Below are positions 30,666-39,636 of a stretch of DNA of 57,170 nucleotides, one piece after another. Position 1 is the stretch's first letter, and each line of letters starts with the position of its first letter. This DNA is from Anaerococcus pacaensis 9403502 (GTDB taxonomy: Bacteria > Bacillota > Clostridia > Tissierellales > Peptoniphilaceae). Below the pieces are notes generated by a model. It ran no database searches. It was not told the origin of the DNA and worked only from the letters and a program-made list of their open reading frames with translations. The stretch covers positions 66,712 through 123,881 of the forward strand of contig HG326664.1 of assembly GCA_000308255.3 (NCBI GenBank). The letters run 5' to 3'. Made by a program: the position numbers and the translations under genes.

Positions 30666-31545
30666 GATACTCGCAGCAGTATTAGTAATGGCAGCTTTAA
30701 GCTCTTGTAGTAATGAAGATAACTACAAGGGCAATATTGCTGTGGTAGACAATGTCCCAATTTCTAATGAATTATTCGCCAAACAGCTTGATTTTTATCA
30801 AAAATTTTATACTCACACCTATGGAGAGGACTATCTCGATATAGAGGTCGAAAGGGGTAAAACAAACAACGATATACTCCAAAGAGAGCTCATTGATTCG
30901 ATGATTAAAGATCAAGTTATGCTAAATGACCTTAACAACAACAAGGTCAAAATTGATGATAGCAAGGCTAGTTCTATGCGCCATGACTTAGAAAATAAAC
31001 TTGGCGGTAAGGACTCTCTGAAGGCAAATATGAATGCTCTAGACCTTAGTGAAAATCAATTTAATGAAAACCTATATGTGGATTCAATCCGCAAAATTCA
31101 CTACGATTATTATCTCAGCCACAACGATATAAAAGATAGCGAAATACTCGAATATTATAACGATAACCCTAAGTATCAAAAAATGTATAAGTACAACGTC
31201 TTAGTATTTGATGATCTAAACGAGGCAAATAAGGTGAAATCTCAAATATCATCTGCTAATGACTTTAGAAATCTACTTAAGGCATCTGTAAAAAACTATG
31301 ATGTAATCAATTCTGACTTCGTATATAACGATGATATCATCTTAACTAAGTCTGCTGTAACAGAAAAAGATACAGTGAGCGATGTATTTGAGTATGATGG
31401 TGATTATATGATTTTGATGGTAAATTCTTATAATGAGAATGAAAATGAACTTCTGATAAATTTAAAGGATTTATACCTAAAAGAAAACTATGAAGATTAT
31501 TTGAATAAGTTGGTTAAGAAGTCTAAAATTAGGCAATTTAGCTAG
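30646..31545 (+). CDS. SurA/PrsA-like lipoprotein lacking a recognisable PPIase core
   Basis: About 299 residues. A signal peptide ends in LSSC, giving a lipoprotein. The region after it (GNIAVVDNVPISNELFAKQL, then helices with QRELIDSMIKDQVML) resembles the SurA-N chaperone domain of the preceding PrsA. Where the parvulin domain should be (about 175-270) only weak beta-rich similarity is seen and the GGxLG and F/H catalytic landmarks are missing. It overlaps prsA by some 20 bases in another frame; ATGs at 30634, 30640 and 30646 are in frame and none has a strong ribosome site, so the start is uncertain. It is probably a non-enzymatic extracellular chaperone paralogue. Confidence 0.68.
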   Translation: MKTQATRILAAVLVMAALSSCSNEDNYKGNIAVVDNVPISNELFAKQLDFYQKFYTHTYGEDYLDIEVERGKTNNDILQRELIDSMIKDQVMLNDLNNNKVKIDDSKASSMRHDLENKLGGKDSLKANMNALDLSENQFNENLYVDSIRKIHYDYYLSHNDIKDSEILEYYNDNPKYQKMYKYNVLVFDDLNEANKVKSQISSANDFRNLLKASVKNYDVINSDFVYNDDIILTKSAVTEKDTVSDVFEYDGDYMILMVNSYNENENELLINLKDLYLKENYEDYLNKLVKKSKIRQFS

Positions 31546-31552
31546 AAAACTC

Positions 31553-31581
31553 TTGAAATAATTTATAATCTTCTGTATAAT
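31553..31581 (+). promoter_or_regulatory. hup promoter
   Basis: TTGAAA (31553-31558), 17-base spacer and perfect TATAAT (31576-31581); start near 31588, giving a leader of about 43 bases. Confidence 0.8.
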
Positions 31582-31630
31582 CAAGATTAGAGTTAAACAG
31601 AATCATATTATTTGATTTATAGGAGGAAAT

Positions 31631-31906
31631 ATGAATAAATCAGAATTATTAGTAAGCATTTCAGAAAAAAGTGGTCTTAAAAAATCAGACTCTGAAAAAG
31701 CTCTAAATGCTATGATAGAAACAATTACTGAAGCCCTAGCTGATGGTGAAAAAGTACAATTAGTTGGTTTTGGTACATTTGAAACTAGAGATAGAAAAGC
31801 TCGTGAAGGTAGAAACCCAAGAAAACCTGACGAAGTTATTAAAATTCCTGCATCTAAAGCACCAGTATTCAAAGCTGGTAAAACACTAAAAGAAGCTGTA
31901 AACTAA
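31631..31906 (+). CDS. hup: HU-type DNA-binding protein
   Basis: A 91-residue HU, a nucleoid protein that binds and bends DNA as a dimer. It has the N-terminal helical dimerisation part (MNKSELLVSISEKSGLKKSD), the VQLVGFGTFE turn, and the DNA-grasping arm with the conserved REGRNPRKP and ASKAPVFKAGKTLKEAV. A near-consensus promoter and AGGAGG (31621-31626) suggest strong expression, as expected for an abundant protein. It is a single-gene unit. Confidence 0.97.
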   Translation: MNKSELLVSISEKSGLKKSDSEKALNAMIETITEALADGEKVQLVGFGTFETRDRKAREGRNPRKPDEVIKIPASKAPVFKAGKTLKEAVN

Positions 31907-31918
31907 TAAATTAAAAAC

Positions 31919-31956
31919 AAAAAAACCGGAACTTGAAATAAAGGTCCGGTTTTTTA
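31919..31956. terminator. Bidirectional terminator between hup and rqcH
   Basis: AAAAAACCGGA pairs with TCCGGTTTTTT, extended after one mismatch by CTT/AAG, with A-run and T-run on either side. It ends hup on the plus strand and overlaps the rqcH stop (minus). Confidence 0.88.
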
Positions 31957-33696
31957 AATTTCATTATATTTATCAGATATATCTGTGCTTGTATCAACTG
32001 TGATTGTATCGAAGTTTTCGTAATAGACCATGCCTGGGGCAGCTCCCTTGGCCTTGTTTACATTTTTCTTTTCAGTATAGTCGATGTCGATTTTATTTTC
32101 TTCACTGATTGATGAATTAATAGCAGCTAGGTAGGCTGCGATTTCTATATCAGACTCATCAATATTATCAGATCTAAGAATCACGTGGCTACCTGGTACG
32201 TCCTTGACGTGGAACCACAAGTCATCTTTGTTGGCAAGTTTTAGCGTAATATAGTCATTTTGATTGCTATTCTTACCTACATATATATCTGAATTGTTCT
32301 CTGTTACATAGTGTAGTGGTTTTGATTTTGATTTTTTAATCTTTTTCTTAGATGATTTTTTAATTAGCTTATTAGCTACCATCTCTTCGCGGATTTCATC
32401 AAGGTCATCTATACTCGTAGATCTATCTATAAAATCATTCAATTGATGTAGGTATGAGAGATGGGCCTGTTGCTTTGGTAGATCATTTTTTGCATAACTA
32501 ATAGAATTATTAATCTTTTTTGCTCTATTATAATAGCTCTCTGCATTTTCCCATGGAGTTTTTACTGGATCTAAGCTTATTCTTACAAGTTTGCCTGGAT
32601 TATAGAAATCATCTACTTCAATTTCGCTATCTCCCTTTATCACCCTATGGACATTTGCCGACAGTAGGTCGCCCTTTTTTCTAAGCTTATCAATCTTTGG
32701 TTCATTTAGGATGTTATCATTTAATATATTGATCTTCTTTTCGGTTGTCTTTATATGACTATCTACTCTTTTGGATAAGTCAGTTTTGATTTGATTTAGC
32801 CTATCGTGAGACTTATTTACTTCGTAAAACTCTTCTATAGGCTCACTCATAAGGGCATATTCTTTTTCTTCATAGCCTAGATGACTAAGCCTTATAGTAT
32901 GAAAGTCCTTTATTTTTTTATCATCAGCATATGAAAAGCTAGATAGATTATTATTTGATATATCATCGCGTAGTTCATATAAAAGAGTATTCAGCATATC
33001 TTTCTCAGCTTCACTCACTAGCCCCCAATTTATCCTAGGATCTATTCCAGCTCTATAAACTAGCTCTTTGCCCACAGCTGGTGAAAAACCGGTGTAGGTT
33101 TGGTGGAAGATCCTATCGGGTCTTGTGGTATCGGCTAGTTTTTGGTCAAGTTTTTTGATATCATATGAAAAATCATCTGAGCTAATATCATATTTGTCAT
33201 CTTCAACAAATTCGTAGTTTAAACCTGGTAAGAGTTGCCTTACTGATGACATAGACTCATTTACTCTTTTGATAGAATCTATGATTTTGTAATTATCATC
33301 GGTTAAAATAATATTTGAGTGCTTGCCCATGATTTCAACTATCAATTTCTTTGAAGTATCAAAGCCCATCTCATCGATTGAGCTGATAGAAAATATGACG
33401 ACCCTATCTAGGCCTTTTTGGCTAATATCTATAATCTTTCCCTGGTTGATATGCTTTCTTAGAACCATTGTAAAGTTTGGTGGGATATCTGGGTTTTCAA
33501 ATTTTTTATCTGTAAGGGCAATCCTTGCTTCGTTATTATTTGCACTTAGTAGAAGCTTATGAGATTTGCCCATTGAATAAACATTCAGAACTATGTCATT
33601 TTTAGAAGGTTGGGTGATTTTTTGAATTTTGCCTCCTAAAAGCATGTCATTTAGTTCGTTTACTATTTTTCTTGTTACTATTCCATCATAACTCAT
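31954..33696 (-). CDS. rqcH: RqcH (NFACT family ribosome quality control factor)
   Basis: A 580-residue NFACT protein, formerly annotated as fibronectin-binding protein FbpA. RqcH binds stalled 50S-peptidyl-tRNA complexes and recruits tRNA-Ala to add C-terminal alanine tails that mark the peptide for degradation. The NFACT-N domain carries the Asp-Arg pair in GLDRVVIF, followed by helix-hairpin-helix and coiled-coil segments (about 270-420) and an NFACT-R domain with YVGKNSNQNDYIT and DLWFHVKDVPGSHVIL. GAGGTGA lies upstream, and a TATAAT (minus, 33714-33719) with TTACAA at 15 bases is a possible promoter. It is a single-gene unit divergent from gmk. Confidence 0.94.
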   Translation of the reverse strand: MSYDGIVTRKIVNELNDMLLGGKIQKITQPSKNDIVLNVYSMGKSHKLLLSANNNEARIALTDKKFENPDIPPNFTMVLRKHINQGKIIDISQKGLDRVVIFSISSIDEMGFDTSKKLIVEIMGKHSNIILTDDNYKIIDSIKRVNESMSSVRQLLPGLNYEFVEDDKYDISSDDFSYDIKKLDQKLADTTRPDRIFHQTYTGFSPAVGKELVYRAGIDPRINWGLVSEAEKDMLNTLLYELRDDISNNNLSSFSYADDKKIKDFHTIRLSHLGYEEKEYALMSEPIEEFYEVNKSHDRLNQIKTDLSKRVDSHIKTTEKKINILNDNILNEPKIDKLRKKGDLLSANVHRVIKGDSEIEVDDFYNPGKLVRISLDPVKTPWENAESYYNRAKKINNSISYAKNDLPKQQAHLSYLHQLNDFIDRSTSIDDLDEIREEMVANKLIKKSSKKKIKKSKSKPLHYVTENNSDIYVGKNSNQNDYITLKLANKDDLWFHVKDVPGSHVILRSDNIDESDIEIAAYLAAINSSISEENKIDIDYTEKKNVNKAKGAAPGMVYYENFDTITVDTSTDISDKYNEI

Positions 33697-33783
33697 AATT
33701 TCACCTCGATTCTATTATACTTTAATTTGCCGACTTGTAATAAATTAGGCCAATTAGTAAAATAGTTATAATAAGGAGGGGCA

Positions 33784-34404
33784 ATGAAAAAAGGTTTTTT
33801 ATTAGTTATATCCGGTCCATCCGGGGTAGGAAAGGGAACAGTGCTTCATGACTTGATGAATACACAAAAAAATCTTGTCTATTCTGTATCAGCTACTACC
33901 AGAAATAAGAGGGATGGAGAAATAGAAGGAGTGAGCTACTTCTATAAGACTCACGAAGAGTTTGAGCAGATGATAGCCGAAGATAAGTTTTTAGAGTATG
34001 CTCATGTGCATAATAATTATTATGGTACGCCTAAGGATTTTGTAGAAAAGAAAATTGATGAAGGAAAAATTGTAGTCCTTGAAATAGATGTTCAAGGAGC
34101 TGTAAATGTAAAGAAAAATACCGATAATGCAGTTTTCATATTTTTAGCGCCCCCAAGCCTTTCAGAACTTAAAAATAGAATAGTCGGACGAGGTACAGAG
34201 TCTGATGATGATATCAACCTTAGAATGAAAAACGCTGAAAAAGAATTAGAGTATATCAAATACTATGATTATCTAGTCATAAACGACCATATAAATACAG
34301 CTATAAATTCAGTAAATGAAATAATTAATGCTGAAAAACACAAGGTATTTAGAGAAGATGATTTAGTAATAGATTTAGGAATTAAGGAGAGTAGTAATGA
34401 ATAA
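33784..34404 (+). CDS. gmk: Guanylate kinase
   Basis: A 206-residue GMP kinase (ATP + GMP to ADP + GDP). The P-loop GPSGVGKGT is at 11-19; the GMP-binding segment SATTRNKRDGEIEGVSYF and LEIDVQGA follow. AAGGAGGGG sits just before the ATG. It leads gmk-rpoZ-coaBC-priA-ftsY, an order common in Firmicutes; remA, which often precedes gmk, is absent. rpoZ starts eight bases inside its 3' end. Confidence 0.96.
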   Translation: MKKGFLLVISGPSGVGKGTVLHDLMNTQKNLVYSVSATTRNKRDGEIEGVSYFYKTHEEFEQMIAEDKFLEYAHVHNNYYGTPKDFVEKKIDEGKIVVLEIDVQGAVNVKKNTDNAVFIFLAPPSLSELKNRIVGRGTESDDDINLRMKNAEKELEYIKYYDYLVINDHINTAINSVNEIINAEKHKVFREDDLVIDLGIKESSNE

Positions 34405-34582
34405 CCCATCTTTTAAACAATTATCAGAAATTAGCCCATCAAGATATGATATCTGCATGATGGTAAGCAAACGAGCAAGGAGAATCGTAAGTGGATCTGC
34501 ACCTCTAACCAGCCACATCGAAGCAAAACCAGTAACCCAAGCCTTAAATGAAGTTATAGAAGGTAAAGTTACTAAGAAATGA
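34397..34582 (+). CDS. rpoZ: RNA polymerase omega subunit
   Basis: A 61-residue omega subunit, which helps assemble and stabilise the beta' subunit. SPSRYDICMMVSKRARRIV is the conserved core, and the KPVTQALNEVIEGKV helix closes it. It is short but within the range of Firmicute RpoZ. AAGGAGAG precedes the ATG; the gene overlaps both gmk and coaBC. Confidence 0.94.
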   Translation: MNNPSFKQLSEISPSRYDICMMVSKRARRIVSGSAPLTSHIEAKPVTQALNEVIEGKVTKK

Positions 34583-35751
34583 TTGAAAATAAAAATATTT
34601 TAATTGGTGTAACAGGCGGTATAGCCTGTTATAAAACTTTAGAGCTATGCTCTAGGCTAAATAAAAAAAATGCCAATGTTCAAGTCATCATGACTAAAGC
34701 TGCCACAGAATTTGTCCGTCCAGCAGCATTTGAAACTATGGCTAGATGTAAGGTCTATTACGATATGTGGGAAGGCCACCATGAGAGCGTTCACCACATA
34801 GATCTACCAAAATGGGCGGATGTATTCTTGATAGCTCCAGCTAGTGCATCAACTATTGGTAAGATGGCAAATGGCATAAGTGATAATTTCTTAGTGGCCT
34901 CATACCTCGCTTGTGAAAAAGATGTGATCATAGCCCCTTCTATGAATACACAAATGCTAAGAAATCCTGCTACACAAAAAAATATAAATACTCTCATTGA
35001 TTATGGGGTAAAGGTAATCCAGCCAGGTTCTGGAATACTTGCTTGTAACACAGTAGGAGATGGCAGGATGGAGGAGCCAGAAAATATTGTGAAATATCTC
35101 GAAGATTACTTTACCGACAAAGACCTAGTTGGTAAAAAAGTAATAGTATCAGCTGGTCCTACAATTGAACCGATTGATTATGTGAGATATGTCACCAATC
35201 ATTCTTCGGGAAAAATGGGCTATCATATAGCCAATGAAGCCAAAAAGCGTGGGGCAGAGGTGGTCTTAGTTTCAGGTCCTGTAAATCCATTTGAAATAAA
35301 AGACATTACTCGAATCGAAGTAAAGACCAATGAAGAGATGAAAAACGCAATTGATGCTCATTTTGATGATGCAGATGCTCTAATAATGTCAGCCGCACCA
35401 GTTGATTACAGGTCAAAAGAAGTAAGTGATAAAAAAATCAAAAAATCTGGTGGCAATCTTACTATAGAATTTGTAGAAAATGCTGATATACTGAAGTATT
35501 TTGGATCTAAAAAAGAGAATCAAACCATAATTGGCTTTGCAGCTGAAACTGATGACCTAGTAGCAAATGCAAATAAGAAACTAGCATCGAAAAATGCTGA
35601 CTATATTATAGCCAATGACCTTAAAAAAGAAGGGGCTGGTTTTAATACTGATACCAATATAGCTAGCATTGTGTCAAAAGATGATGTTATCGATTTAGAG
35701 ATGATGAGTAAACTTGACCTTGCTAATGAAATACTAAATTTAATTAGGTGA
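34579..35751 (+). CDS. coaBC: Bifunctional CoaBC (phosphopantothenoylcysteine decarboxylase/synthetase)
   Basis: A 390-residue enzyme for two steps of CoA synthesis: joining cysteine to 4'-phosphopantothenate (CoaB) and decarboxylating the product (CoaC, FMN-dependent). CoaC is N-terminal, with GVTGGIACYKTLEL, the active-site His in HHIDLPKWAD, PSMNTQML and the catalytic Cys in ILACNTVGDGRM. CoaB starts near 185 with VSAGPTIEPIDYVRYVTN and ends with the ANDLKKEGAGF segment. Its ATG overlaps the rpoZ stop (ATGA). The priA coding sequence begins five bases after its stop if the AUU start is right. Confidence 0.95.
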   Translation: MIENKNILIGVTGGIACYKTLELCSRLNKKNANVQVIMTKAATEFVRPAAFETMARCKVYYDMWEGHHESVHHIDLPKWADVFLIAPASASTIGKMANGISDNFLVASYLACEKDVIIAPSMNTQMLRNPATQKNINTLIDYGVKVIQPGSGILACNTVGDGRMEEPENIVKYLEDYFTDKDLVGKKVIVSAGPTIEPIDYVRYVTNHSSGKMGYHIANEAKKRGAEVVLVSGPVNPFEIKDITRIEVKTNEEMKNAIDAHFDDADALIMSAAPVDYRSKEVSDKKIKKSGGNLTIEFVENADILKYFGSKKENQTIIGFAAETDDLVANANKKLASKNADYIIANDLKKEGAGFNTDTNIASIVSKDDVIDLEMMSKLDLANEILNLIR

Positions 35752-35755
35752 TATT

Positions 35756-38125
35756 ATTTACGCTAAAGTTGTAATCGATAGTAAATCTAGGTTTTTAAAT
35801 AGGCCTTTTACTTATCGAATCCCAGAACAATTTAATAAAAAAATCGACATAGCAATGAGAGTCTTAGTCCCTTTTGGTAAAGGGAATAAGACTAGCGTTG
35901 CTTTTGTTTATGAAATAATAGATGAAATAGAGCTAGATTATGAAGTTAAGGATATATTAGATGTAATCGATGACAGGAAGCTTATAACAGATGAACTAAT
36001 AGATCTAGCTTTTTTTATGTCAAAAAATTACATGTCACCCATCCAACAATCTCTAAAGCAAGTCATGCCGCCTACAGAGATTAAAAATATTAAAACCTAT
36101 TATTACTCAAAGGTTGATTCAGAAATTCCTTTAGTTAAATTTCTTAGTAAACCTAGGCTGCTTAGCGAAATCGAAGAGAAGTTCGGTGATGTGTGTGATG
36201 AGCTAAATAGACTAAATGAAACGGATATGGTAGGCATATCCTATGATGTTAAATCAACGAGATCTATCAAATATGATGAGTTTGCTATTTTAAATGTAGT
36301 GGATTCTAATGATTTAAATAAAAATGCAAAAAAACAAATTGAAATCATTGATTATTTGAAAACGAATGGCGAAACTAATATAAAAAATTTACTTGCTGAT
36401 ACCAAAGCCTCTAAGTCTAGCCTAAATGCTTTGGTAAATAAAGGGTTAGTTCAAATAATTAAGAGAGAACAGAAGAAAGAATTAAATGGATTCTACAAAT
36501 CATATGATAAATTTAGCTTTAATTCAGACCAACAAGAAGCTTTTGATACTATAAAAAATAACCCTAGTGGGCATTTTTTACTATACGGCGTGACTGGATC
36601 TGGCAAGACTGAGATATTCTTGCAGATGGTAGAGGAAGTCATAAATGAGGGTAAGGAAGCAATTATCCTCGTACCAGAAATTTCCCTTACTCCTCAAACT
36701 ATCGAAAGATTTAAGGGGAGATTTGATGAGAAAATTGCCATCATTCACTCTAGACTTACCCCAACAGAACGCTTTAACCAATGGCGCATGATAAATAATG
36801 GCGAGGTGAAGATAGTAATTGGTGCAAGGTCTGCTATATTTGCTCCATTTAAAAACCTAGGCATCATTATTATCGATGAAGAACATGATAGCTCTTATAT
36901 TTCATCAAAAGACCCTAAGTATCATACAGCAGAAGTGGCGAAATTTAGAGCAAACTACCATAATTGTAACCTAATATTGGCTTCTGCTACGCCATCCATT
37001 GCCACGATGAGCCAGGTCGAAGCTGGTGAGTATAAACTATTAGAACTTAAAAATAGAATAAATAACACTATGCCAGATATCGAGATAGTGGACCTAAAAG
37101 AAGAACTTAAAAGTTCTAACTATTCTATAATTAGCCGCAAACTATATGAAGAAATTAATACAAATCTTACAAACAAAGAGCAGACAATACTGTTTTTAAA
37201 TAAAATAGGCCATGATTCCTATACTTTCTGCAGGACTTGTGGATATGTAATAAAATGTGATGCCTGCGATGTTTCTATGACTTATCATAAAAAAATTAAT
37301 AAGCTGATTTGTCATTATTGTGGGAGAACAGCAGATCAACCAACTATATGTCCAAACTGTCACTCCAAAAAAATCAAAGAATTTGGAGCAGGTACTGAAA
37401 AACTTGAAGAGGAAGTAAGGCGATTTTTCCCTAATGCAAATATCATGAGAATGGATAGCATGACAGCCTCAAATAAAAATAGCTACGACAGGATGTATGA
37501 GGATATGAAGGCTGGTAAGATTGATATCTTGCTCGGCACTCAGATGATAGCTAAGGGACTTGATTTTAAAAATGTAACCTTAGTTGGTATTATATCAGCC
37601 GACCTTAGTCTCAATGTGGGTGATTATAAGGCTCAAGAAAATACTTTTCAGCTTCTCACACAAGTAGCTGGCAGGGCAGGCCGAGATAAGAAGAAGGGCA
37701 GAGTAATTATCCAAACCTATAGGCCAGAAAATTTTGTTATACAAGCTGTGAAATACTATGATTATAAATCTTTTTATAAGAATGAACTCATCGAGCGAGA
37801 AGCTTTTTCATATCCGCCTTATAAAAATATGGTCACTATTAAAATAATAAATTCTTCACGTATCAAAACAATAGATGTAGCGAGAGAATTTACTGATAAC
37901 CTTAAAGCGAAATTGATAGATTATGATGATGTCCAAATCATCGGCCCTAACCCTTGTAAGATATCAAGAATTAATAACAAACACAGGTATAATATTTTAT
38001 TGAAGGTGGCTGATGAGGATATAAATGAGGTAATGGATATCATTAATAGTACTCGCAATGAATTTATTAATGCATATCCAGATACTAGTTTCATACCAGC
38101 CATAAATCCAACGACTATAAATTAA
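35756..38125 (+). CDS. priA: Primosomal protein N' (PriA helicase), predicted AUU start
   Basis: A replication-restart helicase that reloads the replisome at collapsed forks. From ATG 35855 it would be 756 residues and lack the first strands of the 3'DNA-binding domain. The same frame stays open upstream and encodes YAKVVIDSKSRFLNRPFTYR, a good match to PriA N-termini. That stretch has no ATG, GTG or TTG, and a stop lies just before it. An ATT at 35756, four bases after AGGTGA (35746-35751), is the best start, giving 789 residues. Further motifs: GVTGSGKTEIF, DEEHD, zinc-binding pairs CRTCG, CDACD, CHYCG, CPNCH, and AGRAGR. A lost start codon or sequence error is the alternative. Confidence 0.88.
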   Translation: MYAKVVIDSKSRFLNRPFTYRIPEQFNKKIDIAMRVLVPFGKGNKTSVAFVYEIIDEIELDYEVKDILDVIDDRKLITDELIDLAFFMSKNYMSPIQQSLKQVMPPTEIKNIKTYYYSKVDSEIPLVKFLSKPRLLSEIEEKFGDVCDELNRLNETDMVGISYDVKSTRSIKYDEFAILNVVDSNDLNKNAKKQIEIIDYLKTNGETNIKNLLADTKASKSSLNALVNKGLVQIIKREQKKELNGFYKSYDKFSFNSDQQEAFDTIKNNPSGHFLLYGVTGSGKTEIFLQMVEEVINEGKEAIILVPEISLTPQTIERFKGRFDEKIAIIHSRLTPTERFNQWRMINNGEVKIVIGARSAIFAPFKNLGIIIIDEEHDSSYISSKDPKYHTAEVAKFRANYHNCNLILASATPSIATMSQVEAGEYKLLELKNRINNTMPDIEIVDLKEELKSSNYSIISRKLYEEINTNLTNKEQTILFLNKIGHDSYTFCRTCGYVIKCDACDVSMTYHKKINKLICHYCGRTADQPTICPNCHSKKIKEFGAGTEKLEEEVRRFFPNANIMRMDSMTASNKNSYDRMYEDMKAGKIDILLGTQMIAKGLDFKNVTLVGIISADLSLNVGDYKAQENTFQLLTQVAGRAGRDKKKGRVIIQTYRPENFVIQAVKYYDYKSFYKNELIEREAFSYPPYKNMVTIKIINSSRIKTIDVAREFTDNLKAKLIDYDDVQIIGPNPCKISRINNKHRYNILLKVADEDINEVMDIINSTRNEFINAYPDTSFIPAINPTTIN

Positions 38126-38134
38126 GGAGACCTT

Positions 38135-39496
38135 ATGTTTGATTTTTTTAGAAAAAAGAAAAATGAAGAGGAATACGAAAAAGACCAGTATGGCCAAGCA
38201 TCTGATGGCGAATATTATGAAGATGAAGATCCCTTTTATGATGATGAATACTATAGCGATGAGTACTACGAAGATAACTATGTAGAAGAAATAGTGGAAG
38301 ATGAATCTAATGATGGGGTGATATATACAACCTACGGCTCATCTAGCTTTGAACCAGCACCAGCTAACACTCATAGTCCATCTGAAGAAATGATGGAGGA
38401 TAGAGATGATTATTATGATTCGATAAATTATGATTATAATGAATCACTAGCTGATCCATATGATGAACCTCTTAATGAGCCTTATGATGATGAATTATCA
38501 TATGAAGACCCATATTATGAGGGTGATCAATATGAAGAAGAATATTATGACGAGGTAGAAGTAGTAGAAGAAGAGCCAAAACTTGGATTTTTTGAAAGAG
38601 TACGAGAAGGTCTGGTTAAGACACGTGACCAATTTACTTCCCAAGTTAAAAATCTATTTACAGCCAATGTCAAAATTGATGATGACATGTTTGATGAACT
38701 TGAAGAAATCCTAATATCAGCTGATATTGGAATGAACTCAACTCTAGAAATAGTAGATGCACTAAGAGATGAAATCAAGGCTCGTAGTGTAAAAGATAGT
38801 GAAGAAATCTATCCTCTACTTAAAGAAATCATGGTAGAAAAGCTTGACCGAGACAATCTAAATAACGAGCTAAATATCAATGATAAGGACCTTGCTATCA
38901 TACTAGTTATTGGTGTAAATGGTGTAGGTAAGACTACTACTATTGGAAAGCTAGCTTACAATCTAAAAAATGAGGGCAAAACTGTAATGCTTGCAGCAGC
39001 TGATACCTTTAGGGCAGCAGCAATTGACCAATTAGGCGAATGGGCTGACAGGGCAGATGTGGAGATGATCGCCCATACTGAAGGGGCTGACCCATCTGCA
39101 GTTATATTTGACGCTATAAAATCGGCTAAGAGCAAGGATGTCGATGTTCTTATTTGCGACACAGCAGGTCGTTTACACAATAAGAAAAATCTGATGAAAG
39201 AGTTAGAAAAAATAAATAAGACTATAGATACACATGCAGGTAGTGCAACACGAGACAATCTATTAGTCCTAGATGCTACTACAGGTCAAAATGCTGTAAA
39301 CCAATTGCGTGAATTTAAAAATGTTACTGATATCACAGGCCTCATACTAACAAAATTAGACGGTACAGCCAAAGGTGGTATTATCTTCCCACTACAAGTA
39401 GAACTAGATGTTCCAGTTAAATATATCGGCCTAGGTGAGGGGATAGATAATCTCGAAAAATTCGACTCAGAAACATTTGTGGAAGCATTATTCTAG
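38135..39496 (+). CDS. ftsY: Signal recognition particle receptor FtsY with long acidic N-terminus
   Basis: A 453-residue SRP GTPase at the membrane that receives ribosome-SRP complexes for co-translational insertion. Residues 10-148 are an exceptionally acidic, tyrosine-rich, probably disordered A domain (many DEYY, DEPY and EEYY clusters). The NG core from about 149 has GVNGVGKTTTIGKLAY (G1), DTAGRLHNKKNLM (G3) and TKLDGTAKGG (G4). AAGGAG precedes the start. A long acidic A domain is known in E. coli FtsY but its Tyr/Asp/Glu composition here is striking. It is the last gene of the gmk-ftsY run; ffh is not in the window. Confidence 0.95.
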   Translation: MFDFFRKKKNEEEYEKDQYGQASDGEYYEDEDPFYDDEYYSDEYYEDNYVEEIVEDESNDGVIYTTYGSSSFEPAPANTHSPSEEMMEDRDDYYDSINYDYNESLADPYDEPLNEPYDDELSYEDPYYEGDQYEEEYYDEVEVVEEEPKLGFFERVREGLVKTRDQFTSQVKNLFTANVKIDDDMFDELEEILISADIGMNSTLEIVDALRDEIKARSVKDSEEIYPLLKEIMVEKLDRDNLNNELNINDKDLAIILVIGVNGVGKTTTIGKLAYNLKNEGKTVMLAAADTFRAAAIDQLGEWADRADVEMIAHTEGADPSAVIFDAIKSAKSKDVDVLICDTAGRLHNKKNLMKELEKINKTIDTHAGSATRDNLLVLDATTGQNAVNQLREFKNVTDITGLILTKLDGTAKGGIIFPLQVELDVPVKYIGLGEGIDNLEKFDSETFVEALF

Positions 39497-39499
39497 CTA

Positions 39500-39528
39500 T
39501 TGCAATTACTATAATCTTATAGTAAAAT
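39500..39528 (+). promoter_or_regulatory. rpsB-tsf promoter
   Basis: TTGCAA (39500-39505), 17-base spacer, TAAAAT (39523-39528). The start near 39534 leaves a leader of about 100 bases. Confidence 0.7.
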
Positions 39529-39552
39529 ATTACAGTACTACAAAAATATGCA

Positions 39553-39612
39553 CACCATTTGATGGATACTGCGTTGCCCGATAGTGGGTTTAGTATTCAA
39601 AAGATGATGGTG
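39553..39612 (+). promoter_or_regulatory. Structured rpsB leader, candidate S2 autoregulatory element
   Basis: The leader can fold as a closed element. CACCAT (39553-39558) pairs with ATGGTG (39607-39612). Inside, GATACT (39565-39570) pairs with AGTATT (39592-39597), and CCC (39577-39579) with GGG (39586-39588). The rpsB ribosome site lies 14 bases beyond. Ribosomal protein S2 represses its own operon in other bacteria, so a binding site is plausible here, but this specific fold is read by eye only. Confidence 0.45.
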
Positions 39613-39636
39613 GATGAAGAAAACGGAGGAATAAAT

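Noticed and set aside
33745..33783. TATAAT at 33767-33772 as a gmk promoter
   Set aside because: It would start transcription about five bases before the ATG, placing the excellent AAGGAGGGG site outside the mRNA; the true promoter is probably further upstream and was not identified.
35748..35774. GTG at 35748 as the priA start
   Set aside because: It is in a different frame that reaches a stop within nine codons, so it cannot supply the conserved PriA N-terminus.
39559..39636. N-terminal extension of S2 from TTG 39559
   Set aside because: The extension has no S2 homology and covers the structured leader; GGAGGA points to ATG 39637.
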